A stretch of 8,067 nucleotides of DNA from Thermoplasmata archaeon M9B1D (GTDB lineage Archaea; Thermoplasmatota; E2; DHVEG-1). The stretch lies in NCBI GenBank assembly GCA_002900535.1, contig MUGC01000046.1, forward strand, positions 1-8,067. Reading direction: 5' to 3'. The notes under the pieces are model-generated. The model did not search any database and was not told the DNA's origin. It saw nothing but the letters and a program-made list of their open reading frames with translations. Below are positions 1-5,081 of the stretch, one piece after another; the stretch's first letter is position 1; the number at the start of each line of letters is the position of its first letter. The translations under genes were made by a program, and so were the position numbers.

Positions 1-194
1 TACAATCAGATGCCGGGTTAATCGGGGAAATAGACTCTAAAAAAACTAGAGATGGAGTTATTGTCTGTAAAGATGGGTTTACTGCAACAACAGTAAACAA
101 AGAACAATTCATAGCACTGACACAAAGATTTAATGTAAAAACAAGTATCATTGAGGTAGATGAATCAAGTCTTTTTTGTGAGATTTACCCCTAA
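1..194 (+). CDS. 3' end of an unrecognised protein (partial)
   Basis: An open frame enters from the left edge (first full codon at position 3) and ends at TAA 192-194, giving the last 63 residues of a protein. The readable part begins QSDAGLIGEIDSKK and ends SSLFCEIYP. It is a mixed alpha/beta, soluble-looking segment with no membrane stretch and two isolated cysteines, and shows no motif I can assign to a family. The codons look genuine: the frame is uninterrupted, ends right before a T-rich spacer, and the other forward frame I checked stops early. It converges on the minus-strand membrane protein gene that ends at 324. No function is proposed. Confidence 0.6.
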   Translation, partial: QSDAGLIGEIDSKKTRDGVIVCKDGFTATTVNKEQFIALTQRFNVKTSIIEVDESSLFCEIYP

Positions 195-225
195 TTAACT
201 ATTTCAGATATTTTTCACACATTTC

Positions 226-290
226 TAAAAACTTCTTTTTTCTTTTTTAAACATTTTGTTTTTTCTAATGGTTGTTTTTTTAATTTTGTT
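226..290 (+). terminator. T-rich termination region downstream of the partial gene
   Basis: Several runs of five to eight T occur on the plus strand (around 235-248, 260-264 and 274-281). Oligo-T tracts without a strong hairpin are the usual intrinsic termination signal in archaea. They follow the partial gene by 30-90 bp, before the convergent gene ends at 324. The stretch 251-290 is also one copy of a dispersed 40-bp repeat. No gene is visible in 195-323. Confidence 0.45.
251..290. repeat. dispersed 40-bp T-rich repeat, copy A
   Basis: This begins ACATTTTGTT and ends GTTGTTTTTTTAATTTTGTT. It matches 3365-3404 over the same 40-bp length. The first 10 and last 20 bases are identical, and the middle 10 mostly differ. 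Both copies lie downstream of plus-strand genes in spacers. It could be a terminator type or a small mobile or regulatory remnant. Confidence 0.45.
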
Positions 291-323
291 TCTGTTTAAA
301 ATTGGATTATATAATAAAATTGA

Positions 324-953
324 TTATTCATTGGTAAGATAAAACAATATACTGAGTCCAATAATTTCTATTATTGTTACTATACAAATTATAGCTGCAA
401 GACCTTCAACTCCAAAACCTAATGATGATGCTAATATAGAAAATTCAAGGGCTGATGAGTAGTATAAAGCTCGTAGCATATTAAGCAAAAATAATGAAAT
501 GATAAGTAGAGGAATAAACACGAGTATTAAACCTATAATGTATGGGGATTTTGATTTAAAAAATATGTATAAATAAGCTGAAATAATACCAATTTTTAGA
601 TAAATTGTTATGCAAATTGCTAATACGCCTATTGTTAATAATATAACATCGGATGGATATAAGTGTTTAAGATAAGGATTATAAAAACTATAATTTGTTG
701 ATTGGTTACTAATAAATGGTGAGGAATTATTGAACTTTGAATTATTTGATAAAGAGTTATTCCACATTTGAAACCATTTATTCATATTATCATTATATTC
801 GTCAATTTTATGATTTGCTTCATTATAAAAAAAGGTAGATAGTATAAAACCTGTTATTAAACCGAGGATAATCAAAATTGCTAATATACTTATTGTTTTT
901 TTCTTTATCATAACAAAATCATTTTTTGATGGTTTTATATTCTCAATGTTCAT
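324..953 (-). CDS. small four-helix membrane protein with glycosylatable external loop
   Basis: Unrecognised integral membrane protein of 209 residues. The frame also has a GTG start 9 bp upstream, at 962. I prefer ATG 953 because GTGAT, complementary to the archaeal 16S 3' end, sits 4 bp before it and would overlap the GTG. Predicted layout is a short cytoplasmic N-terminus with a Lys cluster (about residues 17-19), TM1 about 20-42, and an external hydrophilic loop about 43-101. TM2 is about 102-133, a positive turn (FKSKSP) lies about 132-137, TM3 is about 138-160 and TM4 about 183-207. The loop has about six N-x-S sequons within 25 residues (about 65-89), suggesting dense N-glycosylation. 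It follows the winged-helix gene by about 30 bp and is probably cotranscribed. A sensor or modulator role for that regulator is possible but only inferred from pairing. Confidence 0.65.
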   Translation of the reverse strand: MNIENIKPSKNDFVMIKKKTISILAILIILGLITGFILSTFFYNEANHKIDEYNDNMNKWFQMWNNSLSNNSKFNNSSPFISNQSTNYSFYNPYLKHLYPSDVILLTIGVLAICITIYLKIGIISAYLYIFFKSKSPYIIGLILVFIPLLIISLFLLNMLRALYYSSALEFSILASSLGFGVEGLAAIICIVTIIEIIGLSILFYLTNE

Positions 954-984
954 ATCTATCACAGTATCTCATTTCCTTATTTAT

Positions 985-1275
985 CTATTTTTCCTTATAT
1001 TGATTCCATATTTTTAAGAAATATCGCTTTTCTTTCATTAAATCATCTTTTATAAAATATGTTCTACCATAACTTGACCCAACTGTTTCTAATAAACCAT
1101 TTTTTACAAGGATGTCAAGATGGTATCTAATAGTATTATAATCTATCTTTAATTTAACTGATAGATTATTTGCATTTTCAGGTTGGTTGAAAAGGTGATT
1201 TAAAATTAAACCCCTGCTATATCCACCAACACTATTAGCAATCAACCAATACAGAACATTTTTTATAGAGGTCAT
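985..1275 (-). CDS. ArsR-like winged-helix transcriptional regulator
   Basis: A 96-residue DNA-binding protein from ATG 1275. A TTG at 1293 would add six residues but has no ribosome binding site, while AAAGG lies about 10 bp before the ATG. The N-terminal VLYWLIANSVGG, then R-x-x-I-L at about 21-25, P-x-N-A-N-x-L at about 32-38 and the recognition-helix region DYNTIRYHLDILVKNGL (about 45-61) match a family of small archaeal winged-helix proteins. In these, the pattern DY-x-T-x-R-(H/Y)-HL-x-x-L-x-x-NGL is typical. The wing is about 62-75, followed by a charged C-terminal helix. No metal-binding Cys/His cluster is visible, so a metal sensor is unlikely. It is first in a unit with the membrane protein and diverges from the arylsulfotransferase gene. 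It may bind the shared promoter region and regulate itself and that gene, which is inference. Confidence 0.8.
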   Translation of the reverse strand: MTSIKNVLYWLIANSVGGYSRGLILNHLFNQPENANNLSVKLKIDYNTIRYHLDILVKNGLLETVGSSYGRTYFIKDDLMKEKRYFLKIWNQYKEK

Positions 1276-1334
1276 TAAAGCATAACCTTTCAAATACCAA
1301 AAATAGATAAAGAATTAAATAGCTTTTGAAAAAA

Positions 1335-1342
1335 ATATTTAA
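1335..1342 (-). promoter_or_regulatory. candidate TATA box for the regulator gene
   Basis: On the minus strand this reads TTAAATAT, preceded by the purine/A-rich CGCAAA as a possible BRE. Initiation about 25 bp downstream would fall near 1310-1315, giving a leader of roughly 35-40 nt before ATG 1275. The palindromic TTTATAAA at 1355-1362 is an alternative for the same gene. Confidence 0.35.
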
Positions 1343-1346
1343 TTTG

Positions 1347-1362
1347 CGAAAGATTTTATAAA
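1347..1362 (+). promoter_or_regulatory. BRE/TATA promoter for the arylsulfotransferase gene
   Basis: CGAAA (1347-1351, BRE-like) precedes TTTATAAA (1355-1362). Initiation about 25 bp downstream, near 1385, gives a leader of about 40 nt before ATG 1428. The TATA octamer is its own reverse complement and could also fire leftward. CGAAA (1347-1351) and TTTCG (1377-1381) form an inverted pair around it, a possible but unproven operator. Confidence 0.45.
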
Positions 1363-1427
1363 GATTTTTGAATGATTTTCGAATAATCAAAATAAACACA
1401 GATTTTTAATATTAGTTTAGAAATAAA

Positions 1428-3140
1428 ATGATTAAACATTTACCAAATAGAATATTTGTTATTTCAATTATAATTTTATTGTGCGGTACCTGTTTTATAC
1501 CTTTATATAATACTGAATCAACTAATCAGTTAATAGCTCAGAAACCAAACCAAAACCAAGTACAAAATTTAAATCCAAATAACTTCCGTATTTTGTTTGC
1601 TCCTATGTGGTATAATTCTACTTATCTGTTAGATAAATATAGTGAGATGGATAACATTTGGCATAGCAACTTTTATCCAGGTGTGTCAGTAGATTGGGTT
1701 GGAGATGGAACAATTCTTAGAACAATACGGTTAAGTGGAGCACCAGGAGGCGGTGGTGGTGTTCAAAGGTTAAACTGGGATGGAACGGTTATATGGGATT
1801 TTCGATATAATACTAATGGAGTTTTGAGTCATCATGATATTAAAATGTTACCTAATGGTAATGTGCTTTTAATTGCTTGGGAAACAAAAACATATGATGA
1901 GGCTATTGCTGCTGGTAAAAACCCAAATTCTACTTCTATTGGAGGTTTAATGCCTGATCATATCATCGAAGTTAAACCAACAGGTCCAACTACTGGTGAT
2001 ATTGTTTGGGAATGGCATGTGTGGGATCATCTTATTCAGGATTATGATCCATCAAAAGCAAATTATGGGATTGTCTCTGAACATCCAGAGTTAGTTGATG
2101 TTAATTACATTACAATGGCACAATGGGATCTTATGCATACTAATTCAATTGATTATAATGAAAATTTAGATCAGATACTCCTTAGTGTATGTTATTATAA
2201 TGAAATCTGGGTTATTGATCATAGTACAACAACAGCAGAAGCAGCGAGCCATACTGGTGGTAATAGCGGCAAGGGAGGTGATATTCTTTATCGTTGGGGA
2301 AATCCCCAGACATATAAAAGAGGAACATCAAGTGATCAAAAGTTATTTTTGCAACATGATGCAACATGGATAAAATCTGGTTGTCCTGGTGAAGGAGATA
2401 TTCTTATTTACAATAATGGGATGAGCTCACATACCAGTATTGATGAAATCACTCCACCAATGAATAAAAACGATGAATATTACATTGGAGCAGATTCTGC
2501 ATATGGACCTACAGAAACAACTTGGAATTATACTGATACACTCATTAATGCAGGTCAGTATGGTGGTGCTGAAAGATTACCTAATGGTAATACGTTAATC
2601 ACTAACGGAGAGACAGGATATATACTTCAAGTTGATCAAGAGAAAGTAAGACGTTGGTCATATCCCTCACATGTTCAAATATTCAAAGTTGTTTATGTAC
2701 CTCCGAATGAACAATCAGATGAACCAGACCTTTATTGTTATGGTTCCTTAAAATGGTCACGTGCTAGTAGTGGAACAACATTAGATGGTTATTTTTATGT
2801 TACAAATATTGGGGCTAATGGTTCTCTGCTTAACTGGGAAATACTATCTTATCCTGATTGGGGAACATGGTATTTCGACCCTGATTCTGGTGAGAGACTT
2901 ACACCAGAATATGGGCAATACAATGTACATGTTTCTGTTATTCCACCAAAAGAAAAAAATAAAGAGTTTGAGGGATATATTAGAATAGCAAGGCAAGAGA
3001 ATCAAGAAGATTATAGTCTTATTCCTGTGTATGTTAAAACCTCTAGACAAAAAACGATTAATCTATCTATTTTTAAATTCTTTGAGAATCATCAAACTCT
3101 ATTTCAGTTACTACAAAAATGTTTAAACATTTCAGGATAA
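1428..3140 (+). CDS. exported arylsulfotransferase-family (ASST-like) beta-propeller protein
   Basis: 570 residues. A Sec signal peptide (basic N-terminus, hydrophobic about 9-27) has no proper lipobox. Residues about 60-430 match the ASST/arylsulfotransferase family. Landmarks are HHDIKMLPNGNVLL (about 135-148), DHIIEV...GDIVWEWHVWDH, MHTNSIDY (His237), NEIWVIDHSTTTAEA, a DILYRWGNP strand, QHDATW (His310) and ERLPNGNTLITNGETG. Family enzymes transfer sulfate from one aryl sulfate to a phenol through a sulfo-histidine. His135/136, His237, His310 and His335 are candidates, but I cannot map the catalytic His with certainty. An Ig/BACON-like domain follows at about 437-538 (LLNWEILSYPDWGTW...). 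A tail ending in the FKFFENHQTLFQLLQKCL segment (about 550-567) resembles the tails of the two exported proteins downstream. It has its own promoter and diverges from the winged-helix regulator. Family membership is firm, but enzymatic activity is unproven. Confidence 0.85.
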   Translation: MIKHLPNRIFVISIIILLCGTCFIPLYNTESTNQLIAQKPNQNQVQNLNPNNFRILFAPMWYNSTYLLDKYSEMDNIWHSNFYPGVSVDWVGDGTILRTIRLSGAPGGGGGVQRLNWDGTVIWDFRYNTNGVLSHHDIKMLPNGNVLLIAWETKTYDEAIAAGKNPNSTSIGGLMPDHIIEVKPTGPTTGDIVWEWHVWDHLIQDYDPSKANYGIVSEHPELVDVNYITMAQWDLMHTNSIDYNENLDQILLSVCYYNEIWVIDHSTTTAEAASHTGGNSGKGGDILYRWGNPQTYKRGTSSDQKLFLQHDATWIKSGCPGEGDILIYNNGMSSHTSIDEITPPMNKNDEYYIGADSAYGPTETTWNYTDTLINAGQYGGAERLPNGNTLITNGETGYILQVDQEKVRRWSYPSHVQIFKVVYVPPNEQSDEPDLYCYGSLKWSRASSGTTLDGYFYVTNIGANGSLLNWEILSYPDWGTWYFDPDSGERLTPEYGQYNVHVSVIPPKEKNKEFEGYIRIARQENQEDYSLIPVYVKTSRQKTINLSIFKFFENHQTLFQLLQKCLNISG

Positions 3141-3155
3141 TAAAAAAACCAAACC

Positions 3156-3173
3156 ATTTTTTTTTCTATTTTT
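3156..3173 (+). terminator. oligo-T terminator after the arylsulfotransferase gene
   Basis: A run of nine T followed by CTATTTTT starts about 16 bp after the TAA stop. There is no strong hairpin, as is usual for archaeal intrinsic termination. Confidence 0.5.
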
Positions 3174-3210
3174 AAGAAATAAATACTAGTGTAAAAATTA
3201 TTATAAATAA

Positions 3211-3223
3211 GCCGAAACTCGGC
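3211..3223. repeat. perfect 5-bp-arm hairpin
   Basis: GCCGA-AAC-TCGGC is a perfect stem of five GC-rich pairs with a 3-nt loop in otherwise AT-rich spacer. The adjoining GGCGTTAA (3221-3228) faces TTACGCC (3334-3340), and TTAAAGTTC pairs with GAACTTTAA (3312-3320). A larger imperfect fold could therefore enclose the tRNA remnant. Confidence 0.4.
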
Positions 3224-3276
3224 GTTAAACTTAAAGTTCAATTTATTCCTCATCAAAACATCAATAAAACGTGTTC

Positions 3277-3312
3277 AACAGGAGAAAAAAAGCCTTGGCA
3301 CGCCGCCTACCG
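3277..3312 (-). repeat. tRNA-Asn 3'-end copy (candidate att site, left)
   Basis: An exact 36-bp copy of 6202-6237 in the same orientation. It contains the 3' acceptor strand, four T-stem bases and the discriminator position of tRNA-Asn, plus the downstream GCCAAGGC and T7 terminator (minus strand). Identity decays after 3312 (about 6 of the next 10 bases match). No anticodon or D arm is present, so it cannot make a tRNA. A truncated tRNA 3' end repeated at a distance is the standard trace of integration into a tRNA gene. Confidence 0.7.
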
Positions 3313-3364
3313 AACTTTAACTCTAAGTTCAACTTACGCCCCCTAAAAACCCTCTATTTTTTTT

Positions 3365-3404
3365 ACATTTTGTTGTTTAATGTTGTTGTTTTTTTAATTT
3401 TGTT
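3365..3404. repeat. dispersed 40-bp T-rich repeat, copy B
   Basis: Counterpart of 251-290: identical first 10 bases (ACATTTTGTT) and identical last 20. It lies just inside the left end of the putative island and upstream of the promoter of the FG-GAP gene, downstream of the arylsulfotransferase terminator. Confidence 0.45.
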
Positions 3405-3423
3405 ACATATAGAGTAGGTAAGA

Positions 3424-3431
3424 TTTAAAAG
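3424..3431 (+). promoter_or_regulatory. candidate TATA box for the FG-GAP/PKD gene pair
   Basis: TTTAAAAG preceded by GTAAGA. Initiation about 25 bp downstream, near 3453-3457, gives a leader of about 20-38 nt depending on which start codon is used. It would drive both overlapping genes. Confidence 0.4.
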
Positions 3432-3476
3432 CAACTTAATCTATTTAATTGTGTTAGATAAAAATAATATTTTATT

Positions 3477-5081
3477 ATGTGGGGGAAAACATTGAGAAAG
3501 ATTACCTGTCTTATTATAATTTCATTTTTTCTCTTTTCATCTATATTCCCTGCTGTAGCATATGTGAATAATGATACAAAGTTTTATGACTCCGCCAAAG
3601 TTTGTTCACTTTCTAATTGGATTGAAATTCAAAAGCTCGGAGTTCCATGTGCCTCTGGATTTGGTTATTCTGTTTCCTTGAATGGTGATACTGCTCTCAT
3701 TGGAATGGCTGGATCTGCATTTGTGTTTATCTATAATGGTACTGAATGGGTTCAGCAGGCAAAGCTCACTGCCTCAGACGGTGATGCATCATTCATAAGA
3801 TTTGGTGAATTTGTTTCTTTGAGTGGTGATACAGCACTTATAGGAGCTCCCATGTATGATGATGGCAGAGGTTCTGCATATGTGTTCACTCGCAGTGGCA
3901 ATACATGGTTAGAACAGGCAAAGCTCACTGCATCAGATGGAGAAGAATCTGACTATTTTGGTCATTCTGTTTCCTTGAGTGGTGATACAGCTTTAATTGG
4001 AACTTATGATGATGATGGTAGAGGTTCTGCATATGTGTTCATCTATACTGGTACTGAATGGATTCAGCAGGCAAAGCTCACTGTGTTAGACGAAACATCA
4101 GGCAATGTATATGGCGTCTGCGTTTCCTTGAGTGGTGATACAGCACTTATAGGAACAAGTTGGGATGATGATAGTAGAGGTTCTGCATATATTTTCACTC
4201 AAAGCGGTACTTTATGGGTTCAGCAGGCAAAGCTCACTGCATCAGATGGAGAAGAATCAGACTATTTTGGTCGTTCTGTTTCCCTAAGTAGTGATACTGC
4301 TCTTATTGGAGCACGTGGAAATGATGACAAAGGTTCTGCATATGTGTTCACTCGCAGTGGCAACACATGGTTAGAGCAGGCAAAGCTCACTGCATCAGAT
4401 GGTGCCACAGATGATGTATTTGGCTATTCTGTCTCCTTGAGTGGTGATACTGCTCTAATCGGAGCGTATGGTGATGATGACAATGGATATGCTTCTGGTT
4501 CTGCATATGTATTCACTCGCAGTGGCAACACATGGTTAGAACAGGCAAAGCTCACTGCATCAGATGGAGCATCATATGATGTATTTGGCTATTCTGTCTC
4601 CTTGAGTGGTGATGCAGCTCTCATCGGAGCACCTTATCAAACTGACGTCGAACCATATTTAGGGGCAGTATATGTGTTTGCAAAAAACAAACATTCACCA
4701 GATAAACCAATTATAACAGGTCAAGTTAATGGTAAACCAAACATAGAATACGAGTATAAATTTGTATCAGCGGACCCAGATGAAGATGATATTGAATATT
4801 GTATAGATTGGGGGGACAACACAAGTGAAGTTTGTATTGGTCCATATCCATCAGGCGCAGAAGCATCAGCTAAGCATACTTGGTCTGAAAAAGGAAATTA
4901 TATAATAAAGGCTAAAGCAAGGGATGTTTATGGTGATGAGAGCGACTGGGCAACACTTAAAATCATTTTGTCAAAGAACAAGATGGGTTATGTTTTGAAT
5001 AGTTTTTTTGAGAGTTTATTGAATTATTTATCTTTTGTTTCTATTGGGGGAATAAATTGCAAAGAACTTTTCCAATTATAG
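3477..5081 (+). CDS. exported seven-blade FG-GAP propeller protein with C-terminal PKD module
   Basis: 534 residues from ATG 3477. That ATG has no ribosome binding site, whereas TTG 3492 has GGGGG six bases upstream and gives a tighter signal peptide (MRKITCLIII...), so 529 residues is a good alternative. Signal cleavage is likely after AVA (about 28). Seven FG-GAP repeats (about 62-405) each read FG-x-S-V-S-L-S-G-D-T-A-L-I-G, an Asp/Gly loop, GSAYVF, then W-x-x-Q-A-K-L-T. Blade 7 lacks the last strand, and WIEIQKL (48-54) at the N-terminus can supply it, closing the ring. The Asp-rich loops suggest calcium. A PKD module (about 406-498, DWGD, Cys pair) is paralogous to the one in the next gene. 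The tail NSFFESLLNYLSF begins like its neighbour's, then diverges. The gene overlaps the next by 25 bp. Likely an adhesin or surface-binding protein, ligand unknown. Confidence 0.85.
   Translation: MWGKTLRKITCLIIISFFLFSSIFPAVAYVNNDTKFYDSAKVCSLSNWIEIQKLGVPCASGFGYSVSLNGDTALIGMAGSAFVFIYNGTEWVQQAKLTASDGDASFIRFGEFVSLSGDTALIGAPMYDDGRGSAYVFTRSGNTWLEQAKLTASDGEESDYFGHSVSLSGDTALIGTYDDDGRGSAYVFIYTGTEWIQQAKLTVLDETSGNVYGVCVSLSGDTALIGTSWDDDSRGSAYIFTQSGTLWVQQAKLTASDGEESDYFGRSVSLSSDTALIGARGNDDKGSAYVFTRSGNTWLEQAKLTASDGATDDVFGYSVSLSGDTALIGAYGDDDNGYASGSAYVFTRSGNTWLEQAKLTASDGASYDVFGYSVSLSGDAALIGAPYQTDVEPYLGAVYVFAKNKHSPDKPIITGQVNGKPNIEYEYKFVSADPDEDDIEYCIDWGDNTSEVCIGPYPSGAEASAKHTWSEKGNYIIKAKARDVYGDESDWATLKIILSKNKMGYVLNSFFESLLNYLSFVSIGGINCKELFQL
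3660..4686 (+). repeat. tandem FG-GAP coding repeats (seven units of about 153-165 bp)
   Basis: The marker GCAAAGCTCACT (one unit has GCAAAGCTCACTGTG) starts at 3759, 3918, 4071, 4227, 4380 and 4545, with spacings of 159, 153, 156, 153 and 165 bp, all multiples of three. Units share long near-identical stretches such as CTCGCAGTGGCAA and TCCTTGAGTGGTGATAC, which suggests recent duplication or gene conversion. Confidence 0.8.
5046..5059 (+). promoter_or_regulatory. ribosome binding site and TTG start of the second PKD gene
   Basis: GGGGG (5046-5050), AATAAA, then TTG (5057-5059). The alternative start of the preceding gene has the same plan: GGGGG (3481-3485), AAAACA, TTG (3492-3494). The two 14-mers match at 12 positions. 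GGGGG can pair with the CCUCC of 16S rRNA using one G-U wobble. Confidence 0.5.

Larger units (their letters stand above)
3141..3476. other. 336-bp structured spacer with tRNA remnant and palindromes
   Basis: No coding frame is supported here. In order it holds a T-run (3156-3173) that probably ends the arylsulfotransferase transcript, and a GCCGA-AAC-TCGGC hairpin (3211-3223). Next are the palindrome AACTTaAAGTT (3228-3238) and the 36-bp tRNA-Asn 3'-end copy (3277-3312). After that come GAACTT...AAGTTC (3312-3330) overlapping AAGTTcAACTT (3325-3335), the T-rich repeat copy B (3365-3404) and a TATA box for the next gene (about 3424-3431). Confidence 0.6.

Noticed and set aside
985..1293. TTG 1293 as start of the winged-helix regulator
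   Set aside because: No ribosome binding site precedes it and the ATG six codons later has AAAGG upstream, so the longer form is not favoured.
1428..1500. Lipoprotein signal on the ASST-like protein (LLCGTC)
   Set aside because: Neither cysteine has the small-residue lipobox context at -3 to -1; an ordinary Sec signal fits better.
2185..2373. Plus-strand frame of 62 codons inside the ASST-like gene
   Set aside because: Lies in another frame of a well-supported gene; low-complexity Gln/Ile/Val sequence with no family signal.
2785..3050. Plus- and minus-strand short frames over the Ig-like domain of the ASST-like gene
   Set aside because: Overlap strong coding sequence, have no ribosome binding site that I could see, and their translations look like shadow sequence.
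3277..3340. A second tRNA gene
   Set aside because: Only the 3' acceptor strand and part of the T stem are present; no anticodon arm, D arm or 5' acceptor strand follows at the right distance.
3660..4686. CRISPR array or other non-coding tandem array
   Set aside because: Units are 153-165 bp, all multiples of three, continuously open and encode FG-GAP blades.
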